Shown in pieces: positions 8,472 through 18,082 of a stretch of DNA of 64,000 nucleotides (position 1 is its first letter; each line of letters opens with the position of its first letter). The notes below the pieces were generated by a model, which saw nothing but the letters and a program-made list of their open reading frames with translations, was not told where the DNA came from and made no database searches. Source of the stretch: Streptomyces sp. NBC_00094. Lineage in GTDB: Bacteria; Actinomycetota; Actinomycetes; Streptomycetales; Streptomycetaceae. The stretch covers positions 2,170,001-2,234,000 of the forward strand of contig NZ_JAPEMB010000001.1 of NCBI RefSeq assembly GCF_026343125.1, given 5' to 3'. A program made the translations under genes and the position numbers.

Positions 8472-11400
8472 TCAGACCGCGGCCGGCTCCTTCGCCTGCG
8501 GCGGGACCGTCACGTCGCCGGCCTTCGCCGTCTTCTTCGCCGCCTTCTTGTTCGCGCGGCGCTCCTTGCGGAGCTCGACCATCGCGTAGAGCGTCGGGAC
8601 GAGGAGAAGCGTCAGCAGCGTCGAGGTGATCAGACCGCCGATCACCACCACGGCGAGCGGCTGGGCGATGAAGCCGCCCTCGCCGGTGACACCGAGAGCC
8701 ATCGGCAGCAGGGCGAAGATCGTCGCCAGGGCGGTCATCAGGATCGGGCGGAGCCGGTGCCGGCCGCCCTCGATCACCGCTTCGACGACACCCAGGCCCT
8801 GGGCCCGGTACTGGTTGATCAGGTCGATCAGGACGATCGCGTTGGTCACGACGATGCCGATGAGCATCAGCATGCCGATCATCGCCGGGACGCCCATCGC
8901 GGTGTCCGTGACCACGAGCAGACCGATCGCGCCGGTCGCCGCGAACGGGATCGAGACCAGCAGGATCAGCGGCTGGATCAGCGACCGGAAGGTCGCGACG
9001 AGCAGCATGAAGACGATCGCGACGGCCGCGAGCATCGCCAGGAACAGGTTGGTGAAGGCCTCGCTCTGGTCCTCGGAGACCCCGCCGATGGTGGCGGTGG
9101 CACCCGCGGGCAGGTCGAGCGCGTCGATCTTCGACTGGAGCGAGGCGCTCACCGCGCCGGTGTTGTCACCGGTCGGCTTGGCCGAGATCGTCGCCGCGCG
9201 CGCCCCGTCGATCCGGGTCATGGAGACCGGACCGGGGACCAGCTCGACGGTGGCGATGTCGCCCAGCCTCACCGGGCCGAGGGGCAGGGCCTTCAGCTCG
9301 GCGAGGGTGGTGGCCGGCTTCGCCGAGGTGATGAGGACGTCCCGCTCGCTGTCGTCGAGGATCGCCTTGGCGGCCGGGGTGCCCCGGACGGCCTGGGCGA
9401 CGATCATGCCGAGCGAGCCGGAGTCGAAGCCCGCGTCGGCCGCCTTGGCGTCGGCCGTGACGGAGATGCGCGGGACGGACTGCGACAGGTCGCTCTGGAC
9501 GTCGGTGACGTCCTTCATCCCGGCGATCGCCGTACGGACCTGCTCGGAGGCCTTCTTGAGGACCTCCGAGTCGGCGGCCTTCACGACGACGCTCAGGTCC
9601 TGGCTGCCGAAGCCGTCACCGGCCGCGATGGTGGTGTCGCCGATGCCGTCGAGGCCGGCAAGCGCCTTCTCGATGGACGCGCGGGTCTTCTCGTACGCGT
9701 CGGAGTCCTCCAGGCTGATCTTGTACGAGGCCTGGTTGGAGCCGGTGCCGCCGCCGAAGGCCGCCATGAAGCCGGAGGAGCCGACGGTGACCTGGTAGTC
9801 CTTGACGCCCTCGGTCTCCGCGAGGACCTTCTCGATCTTCTTCGCGGCCTCGTCGGAGGCGCTCAGGCTGGTGCCGGGCGCCAGCTCCTGCCGGATGCTG
9901 AGCACCTCCTGCTCGCCCTGGTCGAAGAAGTTCGTCTTCAGGAGCGGGGCCATGCCGAAGGTGACGACGAGGACGACGAGCGCGATGGCGAGGCTCATGA
10001 TCCGGCGCCGGGTCGCGAACCGCAGGACGGGCACGTACAGGCGCTGGAGGCGGCTCTTCTCCTCCTTCTCCTCGGCGAGCCTGCGGGCCTCCTCCAGGTC
10101 CTCGGAGGTGCCCTTGGGGGCGCGGAGGAACCAGTACGAGAGGACGGGGACCACGGTCAGGGAGACGAGCAGCGAGGCGAGCAGGGCCGCCGTGACCGTC
10201 AGCGAGAACGAACCGAACAGCTCGCCGATCATGCCGCCGGTCAGACCGATCGGCAGGAAGACGGCGACGGTGGTGAGCGTCGAGGAGGTGACCGCGCCGG
10301 CCACCTCGCGGACCGCGGTGATGATCGCGGTCTGACGCTCCTCGCCGTAGCCCAGGTGACGCTTGATGTTCTCCAGGACCACGATCGAGTCGTCGACGAC
10401 CCGGCCGATGGCGATGGTGAGCGCGCCCAGGGTGAGCATGTTGAGCGAGAGGTCGCGGGTCCACAGCACGATCAGGGCCAGGACGACCGAGAGCGGGATG
10501 GAGACCGCGGTCACCAGGGTCGAGCGGATCGAGGTCAGGAAGACCAGGATCACCAGGACGGCCATGACGAGACCGAGCGCACCCTCCGTGGTGAGGCCCG
10601 AGATGGCCTTGGCGACGGCCGGGCCCTGGTCCGACACGACGGTCAGCTCGGCGCCCGCGCCGAGGTCGCGGCGCAGGTCGGGCAGCTTCTCCTCGACGGC
10701 GTCGGAGATGGCGACGGCGCTGCCGTCCTTGTCCATCGTGGCCATGACGGCGAGGCTGGGCTTGCCGTTGGTGCGGGTGAGGGAGACGCTCGGCGACTCC
10801 TCCTGCCGGACGGTGGCGACGTCACCGAGGCGGACCGCCTTGCCCTTGCCGGGGATGGCCGAGGGGATGCGCAGGTCCTCGATCTGCTTCAGGGAGGTGT
10901 AGCCGCCGCCGACCTGGATCGTGCGGCTCTTGCCGGCCTCCGAGAAGGAGCCCGCCGGGATCGTGGCACCGCCGGAACGGAGGGCCTCGGCGAGCTTCAT
11001 GGAGCCGATTCCGGCCGCGGCGAGCTTCCGCTCGTCCGGGACGACGGAGATCTGGAGGTCCTGGACGCCGCTGACGGAGACCTGGCCGACGCCCTCGATC
11101 CCTTCGAGGGCGGGCACGACGGTCCGCTCCAGGAGGTCGGCGAGGGCCTGCGGGTCCTTGTCCGAGGCGGCGGCGAGGACGACGGTCGGCATGTCGTCCG
11201 TCGAGCCGGCCACGACCTGCGGGTCGACGCCGTCGGGCAGCTGGGCGCGGGCCCGGTTCACGGCCTGCTGGACGTCGGCGACGAGCTGCTTCGTCGACTC
11301 GTCGCCGTAGTCGAAGGAGGCCATGACGACGGCCATGCCCTCGGAGGCGGTGGAGGTGACGCCCTTCAGACCGTCGACGGCCTTGAGGTTGTTCTCCAGC

Positions 11401-11600
11401 GGTTCGACGACCTGCTTCTCGACCACATCGGGAGAGGCGCCCTGGTACGGGGCGAGGATCGAGACCATCGGCAGCTCGATCGAGGGGAACAACTGCTGCT
11501 TCAGCTGCGGTATCGCGATCGCCCCGAACACGATCGCGACGATGGACATCAGCCCGATCAGGGCCCGTTGCGCGAGGCTGAATCTCGACAGCCAGGACAT
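8472..11600 (-). CDS. RND-superfamily efflux permease (AcrB/HAE1 type)
   Basis: A 1042-residue proton-driven exporter with the two-fold repeated RND architecture. There is a helix near residue 15, a large extracytoplasmic loop, helices at about 330-540, then a second loop and a helix bundle at about 840-1020. The TM4 motif LTLGALTIAIGRVVDDSIVVLENI carries the proton-relay Asp pair; the TM10 region reads LMLIGIVVTNAIVLIDLINQ. The C-terminus is Lys-rich. No membrane-fusion protein is adjacent, as usual for Gram-positive HAE1/HAE2-like proteins. A two-component pair is encoded just upstream on the same strand and may control it. Substrate unknown. Confidence 0.92.
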   Translation of the reverse strand: MSWLSRFSLAQRALIGLMSIVAIVFGAIAIPQLKQQLFPSIELPMVSILAPYQGASPDVVEKQVVEPLENNLKAVDGLKGVTSTASEGMAVVMASFDYGDESTKQLVADVQQAVNRARAQLPDGVDPQVVAGSTDDMPTVVLAAASDKDPQALADLLERTVVPALEGIEGVGQVSVSGVQDLQISVVPDERKLAAAGIGSMKLAEALRSGGATIPAGSFSEAGKSRTIQVGGGYTSLKQIEDLRIPSAIPGKGKAVRLGDVATVRQEESPSVSLTRTNGKPSLAVMATMDKDGSAVAISDAVEEKLPDLRRDLGAGAELTVVSDQGPAVAKAISGLTTEGALGLVMAVLVILVFLTSIRSTLVTAVSIPLSVVLALIVLWTRDLSLNMLTLGALTIAIGRVVDDSIVVLENIKRHLGYGEERQTAIITAVREVAGAVTSSTLTTVAVFLPIGLTGGMIGELFGSFSLTVTAALLASLLVSLTVVPVLSYWFLRAPKGTSEDLEEARRLAEEKEEKSRLQRLYVPVLRFATRRRIMSLAIALVVLVVTFGMAPLLKTNFFDQGEQEVLSIRQELAPGTSLSASDEAAKKIEKVLAETEGVKDYQVTVGSSGFMAAFGGGTGSNQASYKISLEDSDAYEKTRASIEKALAGLDGIGDTTIAAGDGFGSQDLSVVVKAADSEVLKKASEQVRTAIAGMKDVTDVQSDLSQSVPRISVTADAKAADAGFDSGSLGMIVAQAVRGTPAAKAILDDSERDVLITSAKPATTLAELKALPLGPVRLGDIATVELVPGPVSMTRIDGARAATISAKPTGDNTGAVSASLQSKIDALDLPAGATATIGGVSEDQSEAFTNLFLAMLAAVAIVFMLLVATFRSLIQPLILLVSIPFAATGAIGLLVVTDTAMGVPAMIGMLMLIGIVVTNAIVLIDLINQYRAQGLGVVEAVIEGGRHRLRPILMTALATIFALLPMALGVTGEGGFIAQPLAVVVIGGLITSTLLTLLLVPTLYAMVELRKERRANKKAAKKTAKAGDVTVPPQAKEPAAV

Positions 11601-11778
11601 GGGGTCTCTCTTCTGTGGCGTACTCGTCGGCAGGCGGGAGCAGCCAAGACCCCGGCCGTGATCCGCCGGAGGTGCCCCCCGCCTATACGATCTGCCATCC
11701 GCGGCCGGAAATCCTCGCCCCCCGGGCTCACTTCCTTATCCCGCGCATACCGCGTCTGGAGTACGCCGGAGCCCCGGA

Positions 11779-12468
11779 TCACTCCACCCTCGGACGTACC
11801 AGTCCCGATTCGTACGCCGTGACCACCAGCTGGGCCCTGTCGCGGGCGCCGAGCTTGGCCATGGCCCGGTTGACATGTGTCTTCACCGTGAGCGGGCTGA
11901 CGTCGAGCCGCTCGGCGATCTCGTCGTTGGAGAGTCCGCCGCCGACGAGGACGAGGACCTCGCGCTCGCGTGCGGTGAGCGCGGCGAGCCGCTCGGAGTA
12001 GGCCCGGTCGCCGTCCCCCGCGGGGTCGAAACCGGCGCCCTGCGCGAGGAAGGTGGCGATCAGCCCCTTCGTGGCGGCCGGGGAGAGCAGCGCCTCGCCG
12101 GCGTGGGCGATCCGGATCGCGCCGAGCAGCTCCTCCGGTTCGGCGCCCTTGCCGAGGAAACCGGAGGCCCCGGCGCGCAGCGACTGCACGACGTACTCGT
12201 CGACCTCGAAGGTGGTCAGCATGACGATCCGTACGGCGGACAGCTCGGGGTCGGCGGTGATCGTCCGGGTCGCGGCGAGACCGTCCGTGCCCGGCATCCG
12301 GATGTCCATCAGGACGACGTCCGGGCGCTCGGAGCGGGCCAGGGCGACGGCCTGGGCGCCGTCGGCGGCCTCGCCGACGACCTCCATGTCGGGTTCGGAG
12401 TCGACCAGGACCTTGAAGGCGCTGCGGAGCAGGGCCTGGTCGTCGGCGAGCAGCACTCGGATCGTCAT
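11779..12468 (-). CDS. Two-component response regulator, NarL/LuxR family
   Basis: A 229-residue regulator. The receiver domain (about residues 1-120) has the acidic pocket DD near residue 9, the phospho-acceptor Asp in VVLMDIRMPG near residue 54 and a switch Thr in MLTTFE. The C-terminal LuxR-type HTH (about 165-225) reads LTAREREVLVLVGGGLSN then DVSPLTVKTHVN. Its ATG overlaps the stop of the upstream kinase gene as ATGA, so the pair is coupled. The stimulus is not evident. The neighbouring RND exporter on the same strand, 178 bases downstream, is the obvious candidate target. Confidence 0.93.
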   Translation of the reverse strand: MTIRVLLADDQALLRSAFKVLVDSEPDMEVVGEAADGAQAVALARSERPDVVLMDIRMPGTDGLAATRTITADPELSAVRIVMLTTFEVDEYVVQSLRAGASGFLGKGAEPEELLGAIRIAHAGEALLSPAATKGLIATFLAQGAGFDPAGDGDRAYSERLAALTAREREVLVLVGGGLSNDEIAERLDVSPLTVKTHVNRAMAKLGARDRAQLVVTAYESGLVRPRVE

Positions 12469-13709
12469 GCGTCCTCCCCCGTACGGGTCGTCACGGGAAG
12501 TATCGCCTGCACCCGGAAGCCGCCGCCGTAGCGGGGTGCGGTGGTCAGGGTGCCGCCGAGCGCACCGACCCGCTCGCGCATGCCGAGCAGGCCGTGGCCG
12601 CCGGAGTCGGCGGGGGCCCCGGTCTGCGGGGCGCCGTTGTCGAGGACGGTGATCTCGACCGTACGGCCCACCCTGACGACGCTCACCTCCGCCTCGGCGT
12701 CCGGTCCCGCGTGCTTGCGGACGTTGGTGAGGGCCTCCTGCACGATCCGGTACGCGGCGAGGTCGACGGTCGCGGGCAGGGGTCGGGGCTGGTCGCCGTC
12801 GCAGCGGGCCAGGGTGACGGGGAGGCCGGCCTTGCGGAAGCTGTCGAGGAGTCCGTCGAGGACGGCGAGGCCGGGGGCGGGCTCGGTGGGTGCCTCGGGA
12901 TCGCCGGACTGGCGCAGCAGGCCGACGGTGGCACGGAGCTCGTCGAGCGCGGAGCGGCTGGCCTCACGGACGTGCGCGAGGGCCTCCTTGGCCTGGTCGG
13001 GGCGCTTGTCCATGACGTGGGCGGCGACGCCGGCCTGGACGTTCACCAGGGCGATGTGGTGGGCGACGACGTCGTGGAGGTCGCGGGCGATCCGCAGCCG
13101 CTCCTCGGCGACCCGGCGGCCCGCCTCCTCCTCACGGGTGCGTTCGGCCCGCTCGGCGCGCTCGCGTATGGCGTCGACGAAGGCCCGGCGGCTGCGGACG
13201 GCGTCCCCGGCGGCGGCGGCCATGCCGGTCCAGGCGAAGACGCCGAGGTTCTCCTGCGCGTACCAGTGCGTGGGGCCGAAGATCATGGCGGCGGCGGTGA
13301 GCATCGCCATCGTGACGAGTCCGACGCGCCAGGTGGTGGGGCGGTCGGTGCGGGAGGCGACCGTGTAGAGCGCGACGACCGCGCTCATCGCGATGGGGGC
13401 GGGCCGGTTGTCGTTGACGAGTTCGACGAGGCAGATCGTCACCGTGAAGCAGAGCACCGCGAAGGGTCTGCGGCGGCGCAGTACCAGCGCGGCGGCCCCG
13501 GCGACCATGATCAGCACGCTCCACAGGTCGGGCGCGTGGTCGCCGAAGGTCGGTCCCTCCCGGCTCCCGTGCGGGTCGGTGAAGGACCCGGCGATCATGC
13601 AGACCAGCGTGCCGCTCGCGATCACCGCGTCGAAGGCGAGCGGGTGCGCGCGGAACCAGTCGCGGAGACGGGCGGGGAAGGTGCCGGTGGCGGGGCCGGT
13701 GGAGGTCAC
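12465..13709 (-). CDS. Sensor histidine kinase (HisKA_3 type)
   Basis: Membrane sensor kinase, about 414 residues, partner of the NarL-type regulator whose start it overlaps. The N-terminal half has four or five hydrophobic segments (for example AFDAVIASGTLVCMIAG and VLIMVAGAAALVL). The dimerisation/phosphoacceptor motif reads RIARDLHDVVAHHIALV, with phospho-His in DLHD. The ATPase domain ends with GHGLLGMRERVGALGG. Start choice is uncertain: GTG at 13709 or TTG at 13718, neither with a clear Shine-Dalgarno. The lack of a large sensory loop suggests sensing within or at the membrane, as in LiaS/DesK-like kinases. Confidence 0.9.
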   Translation of the reverse strand: MTSTGPATGTFPARLRDWFRAHPLAFDAVIASGTLVCMIAGSFTDPHGSREGPTFGDHAPDLWSVLIMVAGAAALVLRRRRPFAVLCFTVTICLVELVNDNRPAPIAMSAVVALYTVASRTDRPTTWRVGLVTMAMLTAAAMIFGPTHWYAQENLGVFAWTGMAAAAGDAVRSRRAFVDAIRERAERAERTREEEAGRRVAEERLRIARDLHDVVAHHIALVNVQAGVAAHVMDKRPDQAKEALAHVREASRSALDELRATVGLLRQSGDPEAPTEPAPGLAVLDGLLDSFRKAGLPVTLARCDGDQPRPLPATVDLAAYRIVQEALTNVRKHAGPDAEAEVSVVRVGRTVEITVLDNGAPQTGAPADSGGHGLLGMRERVGALGGTLTTAPRYGGGFRVQAILPVTTRTGEDA

Positions 13710-13932
13710 GTCGAGCAACGGTACGGGGCGGGCGGCGATACGGGGCGGGGCGGGCGACCCTCGTACGGGGGCCGGGCTGCCGACGTCGCCGGGACCGATG
13801 GCGGGTCCGGCACGGGAAGACGGGAAGCACGAGGTCCCGCCACCCCCGGAGGGGCGGCGGGACCTTGCGTACGGAAGGACTGTCCGGAGCCGGCCCGGGA
13901 TCGGGCCGAGGTCAGCCGGGATCAGGCCGAGG

Positions 13933-14211
13933 TCAGCCCGGGATCAGGCCGTCGTCGGAGAGCATCTGCCGGACCTCGTCCAGACTCGCGTCCGGGGCCG
14001 GAAGGATCAGCTCCGAGGGTTCCAGGGCGGCGTCCGGAAGCGGCTCGCCGAGCCTCCGGACGGCGTCGAGCAAGGCTCCCAGCGTCCTGCGGAAGCCCTC
14101 GGTGTCCCCCGACTCCATCTCTTCGAGCAGCTCGTCGTCGAGCCTGTTCAGCTCCACGAAGTGGCTGTCGGCCAGCTTCCACTGGCCCTCCCCCATGATC
14201 CGTACGATCAT
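13933..14211 (-). CDS. pspAA: PspA-associated protein PspAA
   Basis: A 92-residue acidic protein encoded directly after pspA, beginning MIVRIMGEGQWKL. PspAA proteins are small partners found with actinobacterial PspA and are thought to work with it in envelope stress; their biochemical role is poorly known. No membrane segment. The gap to pspA is 30 bases and both are read leftward, so one transcript is likely. The assignment rests on size, sequence style and position. A direct repeat (GATCAGGCCGAGGTCAGCC, nearly twice) follows the gene at 13920-13947. Confidence 0.8.
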   Translation of the reverse strand: MIVRIMGEGQWKLADSHFVELNRLDDELLEEMESGDTEGFRRTLGALLDAVRRLGEPLPDAALEPSELILPAPDASLDEVRQMLSDDGLIPG

Positions 14212-14241
14212 GACGCGTCCTGTCTGTCGCCTGGCTTTCGC

Positions 14242-15036
14242 CTACTTCTCGAAGCGCGGGTGGGACTGCTGGTTGCGGTCCTGCGGGGCGGCCTCGCCGC
14301 CGCCTTCGAGCGCCTGCTGCTGCGCCGACGGGCCTCCGGCCAGCTCGGCCTTCATCCGCTGGAGCTCCAGCTCGACGTCCGTACCGCCCGAGAGCCGGTC
14401 CAGTTCAGCCTGGATGTCGTCCTTCGCGAGCCCGGACTGGTCGTCGAGGGCTCCCGAGGCGAGCAGCTCGTCGATCGCGCCGGCGCGCGCCTGGAGCTGG
14501 GCGGTCTTGTCCTCGGCCCGCTGGATCGCCAGACCGACGTCGCTCATCTCCTCCGAGATACCGGAGAAGGACTCGGCGATCCGGGTCTGGGCCTGGGCCG
14601 CCGTGTAGGTCGCCTTGATGGTCTCCTTCTTCGTGCGGAAGGCGTCGACCTTGGCCTGGAGGCGCTGCGCGGCGAGCGTCAGCTTCTCCTCCTCGCCCTG
14701 CAGCGTCTGGTGCTGCACCTCCAGGTCGCTGACCTGCTGCTGGAGCGCGGCCCGCCGGGACAGCGCCTCGCGCGCCAGGTCCTCGCGGCCGAGGGCCAGC
14801 GCCTTGCGGCCCTGGTCCTCCAGCTTGGAGGACTGGCCCTGCAGCTGGTTCAGCTGGAGTTCGAGCCGCTTGCGGGAGGTGGCGACGTCGGCCACGCCGC
14901 GCCGCACCTTCTGCAGCAGTTCCAGCTGCTTCTGGTAGGAGTAATCGAGCGTCTCGCGCGGATCCTCGGCCCGGTCAAGGGCCTTGTTCGCCTTCGCGCG
15001 GAAGATCATCCCCATACGCTTCATGACACCGCTCAT
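14242..15036 (-). CDS. pspA: PspA/IM30 family envelope-stress protein
   Basis: A 264-residue, almost entirely helical peripheral membrane protein of the PspA/Vipp1 (ESCRT-III-like) family that coats and stabilises stressed membranes. The N-terminal amphipathic helix (MKRMGMIFRAKANKALD) and the DPRETLDYSY segment are typical, followed by a long coiled coil (about residues 30-215). The C-terminal tail is Gln/Pro-rich. ATG at 15036 was chosen for the AAGGGGG about 12 bases upstream and family length; the longer frame to 15291 is not needed. pspAA follows. The RND exporter and two-component genes downstream fit an envelope-stress neighbourhood. Confidence 0.93.
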   Translation of the reverse strand: MSGVMKRMGMIFRAKANKALDRAEDPRETLDYSYQKQLELLQKVRRGVADVATSRKRLELQLNQLQGQSSKLEDQGRKALALGREDLAREALSRRAALQQQVSDLEVQHQTLQGEEEKLTLAAQRLQAKVDAFRTKKETIKATYTAAQAQTRIAESFSGISEEMSDVGLAIQRAEDKTAQLQARAGAIDELLASGALDDQSGLAKDDIQAELDRLSGGTDVELELQRMKAELAGGPSAQQQALEGGGEAAPQDRNQQSHPRFEK

Positions 15037-15309
15037 GGGCTTCGCGCGCCCCCTTCTGACGGACTTCGGCTCCAGCTCTCCAACAGGATCCACAGTACGG
15101 GCCCTGTCTCCATTACCGCACTGTTCGGAGCGGGATGCGCTCCTCCCCAAGGACGACTGCGGGTGATCTCTCCTCCCGCCCAGGGTGTAGATCGATCTCG
15201 GGGAGACCCCTGCCCGTCCTCCGTACGTACCGCCGTAGACGCAGTCCGTTAGCGGATCGTTCCCGCCCGGGCTGGGGTCCATGCCCACCACCCCGTACCC
15301 TTGGGTTTT

Positions 15310-15915
15310 GTGTTCCGTAGCCGTTCGAAGGACGAGAAGGCCCCCACCGACAAGGTGACGGCGGACCTCTCCACCAAGCAGCCCCGCGACCCCGAGGCCC
15401 CCAAGGGCCGCCCGACACCGAAGCGGAGTGAGGCGCAGACCCAGCGTCGGCGCGCCGTGACGGTGCCGACCGACCGCAAGGAGGCCGCCAAGCGCCAGCG
15501 CGAGGCGCGTCGCTCGGACCTGTCCCGGCAGCGCGAGGCGCTGGCGAGCGGTGACGAGCGTTATCTGCCGGCCCGCGACAAGGGTCCGGTGCGCAGGTTC
15601 GTGCGCGACTTCGTCGACTCGCGCTTCGCGATCGCCGAGTTCTTCCTGCCGATGGCCGTGGTGATCCTCGTGCTGTCGCTGTTCGGGAACGCCAACCGCG
15701 CCCTGCAGAACATCTCGCTGCTCCTCTGGCTCGGTGTGATCATCCTGATCGTCATCGACTCGATCGGCATCTGGATCCGGCTGCGCAAGCAGCTGAACGA
15801 GCGCTTCCCGAACGAGCCGAAGCGTGGCGCCATCGCCTACGGCCTGATGCGCACGCTCCAGATGCGCCGACTGCGGCTGCCGAAGCCGCAGGTCAAGCGC
15901 GGAGAGCGGCCCTGA
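15310..15915 (+). CDS. DUF3043 membrane protein, leaderless
   Basis: A 201-residue protein with a charged, Lys/Arg-rich N-terminal half (residues 1-100) and two close membrane helices (about 113-165: MAVVILVLSLFG and LLLWLGVIILIVIDSIGIWI). This matches the actinobacterial DUF3043 family of unknown function. No Shine-Dalgarno precedes the GTG at 15310. TACCCT (15296-15301) stands eight bases upstream, so transcription probably starts at or next to the GTG. The methyltransferase gene follows at once, its possible start overlapping this stop. Confidence 0.85.
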   Translation: MFRSRSKDEKAPTDKVTADLSTKQPRDPEAPKGRPTPKRSEAQTQRRRAVTVPTDRKEAAKRQREARRSDLSRQREALASGDERYLPARDKGPVRRFVRDFVDSRFAIAEFFLPMAVVILVLSLFGNANRALQNISLLLWLGVIILIVIDSIGIWIRLRKQLNERFPNEPKRGAIAYGLMRTLQMRRLRLPKPQVKRGERP

Positions 15916-15953
15916 GCGCCGAAAGCTCGGGCTTCGGCGGGCACGTCTTCGGC

Positions 15954-16757
15954 GTGGACGCCTCGGCGACGGGCGGCGCCGTGCTGCCCGCCGTCGCGCA
16001 CTGGCCCGCCGGGCACGGCGGGCTGCGCGACACCATCCGGCAGGAGATCATCGCCCGCCAGGTGGACGAGCAGATATCCGCTCGCTACCCCGTGGGGCAG
16101 CGGCTGCGGATCCTCGACGCCGGCATGGGGCAGGGCACGCAGGCGCTGCGCCTGGCCCGCGCCGGGCACACGGTGACCGGTCTCGAGGCCGATCCCGACC
16201 TGCTGAAGGCGGCGCGTGAGTCGCTGGCGACCGAGCCCGCCGGGATCCGCGAGCGGGTCCGGCTGATCGAGGGCGACGGCCGCGAGACCGGCGTCCACTT
16301 CCTGCCGGGCAGCTTCGACGTGGTCCTCTGCCACGGCGTTCTCATGTACGCGGACGAGCCGGACGCGCTGCTCGCGGGTCTGGCCCGGATGCTGGCCCCC
16401 GGCGGCCTGCTCTCCCTCGTCGTACGGAACGCGGAGGCGCTCTCCATGCGTCCGGGGCTCGCCGGCGACTGGTCCGGGGCCCTCGCGGGCTTCGACAGCG
16501 ATGTCTACACGGACGACAACGGCGTGAAGGTGCGGGCCGACCGGCTCGACGCGCTGACGTCGACGCTCGCGGGGATCGCCGCGCCGCTGCACGCCTGGTA
16601 CGGGGTGCGGGTCTTCACGGACGGCGTCCCGGCCGAGACGGGCCTGCCGGCCGCCGAGGAGCTGGACCGGCTGCTCGCCGCCGAGGAGCGGGCCGGCCGC
16701 TCGGAGCCGTACCGTCGGATCGCCGCGCTGCTGCACCTGTGCGGTGTACGGGGCTGA
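15954..16757 (+). CDS. Class I SAM-dependent methyltransferase
   Basis: A 267-residue methyltransferase with Rossmann motif I ILDAGMGQGTQALRLA, an acidic residue after strand 2 (GLEADPD) and a motif-IV region (FDVVLCHGVLMY). These resemble the CmoA/Smt-like group of small-molecule methyltransferases; the substrate is unknown. The first ATG/GTG is the GTG at 15954, which lacks a good ribosome site. A CTG at 15912 is in frame, overlaps the TGA of the DUF3043 gene as CTGA, and has GGAGAG 6 bases before it; it would add 14 residues (SAESSGFGGHVFG...). Translational coupling to the upstream gene is therefore possible. Confidence 0.85.
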   Translation: MDASATGGAVLPAVAHWPAGHGGLRDTIRQEIIARQVDEQISARYPVGQRLRILDAGMGQGTQALRLARAGHTVTGLEADPDLLKAARESLATEPAGIRERVRLIEGDGRETGVHFLPGSFDVVLCHGVLMYADEPDALLAGLARMLAPGGLLSLVVRNAEALSMRPGLAGDWSGALAGFDSDVYTDDNGVKVRADRLDALTSTLAGIAAPLHAWYGVRVFTDGVPAETGLPAAEELDRLLAAEERAGRSEPYRRIAALLHLCGVRG

Positions 16758-16937
16758 GCGGCGGAAGCCGTACCCGTTTCCCTCCCCTTCCCCGCACCGT
16801 TCGCGCGACCTCGTTCTCCCCGCCGTCCACGCGACGCCCGAACCGTCGCACCCGCGCCTGATCAGGTTCCGTCGCCTCCCTACCTGATCGGGTGCGCTCA
16901 CCGGGCCGGGTGCCGGGGCCGCGCCGATACTCCGGAC

Positions 16938-18005
16938 ATGGACGTATCCCGTGCCCGCGCCCGACGCCTCCTGCCGCCCCTGACCGCCGGGGCCTGTGCC
17001 GTCGCGCTCGTCTGCGGGTGTTCCGCCGCGGGCGACGCGGCCGCGCCCGAGCGCTCCACGCAGGCGGCGGCTCCCCGCGCCGCCAACGACCTCCAGGACG
17101 ACTACCAGGCCGTCATCAAGGACGTCCTGCCGTCGGTCGTGCAGATCGACGCGGCGCGCAGCCTCGGCTCCGGGGTCGTCTACGACGACAAGGGGCACGT
17201 CGTCACGAACGCGCACGTCGTCGGCGAGGAGAAGACCTTCCGGGTCACGGCCGCGACGGGCGGGCAGCCGGTGACGGCCCGGCTCGTCGCCTCGTACCCG
17301 GAGCAGGACCTGGCGGTGATCAAGCTGGACACCGTGCCGCAGGGGCTGAAGGCGGCGAAGTTCGGCGACTCGGCCGCCGTCGACATGGGGCAGATCGTGC
17401 TCGCGATGGGCTCCCCGCTGGGGCTCTCCGGCAGCGTGACGCAGGGCATCGTCTCGGCGACCGGTCGCACGGTCAGCGAGGGGCAGACCGGCGGGGGCAC
17501 GGGCGCGACCATCGGGAACATGGTCCAGACGTCGGCCGCGATCAACCCGGGCAACAGCGGGGGCGCGCTGGTCAACCTGGACAGCGAGGTCATCGGCATC
17601 CCGACGCTCGCGGCGGTGGACCCGGAGATGGGCGGCGGTTCGGCGCCCGGCATCGGCTTCGCGATCCCCGCGTCCATGGTGCGGACGGTCGCGGACCAGA
17701 TCGTCAAGGACGGCAAGGTGACGGACTCGGGCCGGGCCGCGCTCGGCATCACCGGCCGTACGGTCCTGAACGACGACTCCGAGCCGGCGGGCGTCGCGGT
17801 GGTCGAGGCGCCCGCGGACGGGGCTGCCGGGAAGGCCGGGCTGAAGCCGGGTGACGTGATCACACGGCTCGACGACACGGACATCACGACGATCACCTCG
17901 CTGTCGGAGGCACTGGCCTCGCATCAGCCGGGCGACACGGTGACGATCACGTACGTCCGGGGCACCGAGACCCGCAAGACGGAGGTCACGCTCGGCGAGA
18001 TGTGA
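16938..18005 (+). CDS. HtrA/DegP-like serine protease with PDZ domain, putative lipoprotein
   Basis: Envelope quality-control protease of the S1C family, 355 residues. The N-terminal export signal ends with VCGC, making C28 a plausible lipidation site. The chymotrypsin-like domain (about residues 55-245) carries the triad H93 (TNAHVV), D124 (EQDLAVI) and S207 (NPGNSGGAL). A single PDZ domain follows (about 255-350, GLKPGDVITRLDD). No Shine-Dalgarno is present. GATACT (16926-16931) lies six bases before the ATG, so the gene may be leaderless. Upstream (16857-16890) the sequence CCTGATC occurs twice and could be regulatory. Confidence 0.92.
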   Translation: MDVSRARARRLLPPLTAGACAVALVCGCSAAGDAAAPERSTQAAAPRAANDLQDDYQAVIKDVLPSVVQIDAARSLGSGVVYDDKGHVVTNAHVVGEEKTFRVTAATGGQPVTARLVASYPEQDLAVIKLDTVPQGLKAAKFGDSAAVDMGQIVLAMGSPLGLSGSVTQGIVSATGRTVSEGQTGGGTGATIGNMVQTSAAINPGNSGGALVNLDSEVIGIPTLAAVDPEMGGGSAPGIGFAIPASMVRTVADQIVKDGKVTDSGRAALGITGRTVLNDDSEPAGVAVVEAPADGAAGKAGLKPGDVITRLDDTDITTITSLSEALASHQPGDTVTITYVRGTETRKTEVTLGEM

Positions 18006-18036
18006 CCCGCCGGGCCGGTACTCCCCCACGGACCAG

Positions 18037-18066
18037 GGGATGCGGGGGCCGTGGCTCCCGCATCCC
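18037..18066. terminator. Hairpin between convergent protease and small-protein genes
   Basis: GGGATGCGGG (18037-18046) pairs with CCCGCATCCC (18057-18066) around a 10-base loop, and flanking CCACGG/CCGTGG adds further pairing options. It lies between two convergent stops. Confidence 0.75.
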
Positions 18067-18082
18067 GTGGTCGCCGGGCGGT

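Noticed and set aside
8418..11822. A 1134-codon open frame on the plus strand
   Set aside because: It is antisense to the complete RND permease, which has all family motifs; the frame product is repetitive Asp/Gly/Arg sequence.
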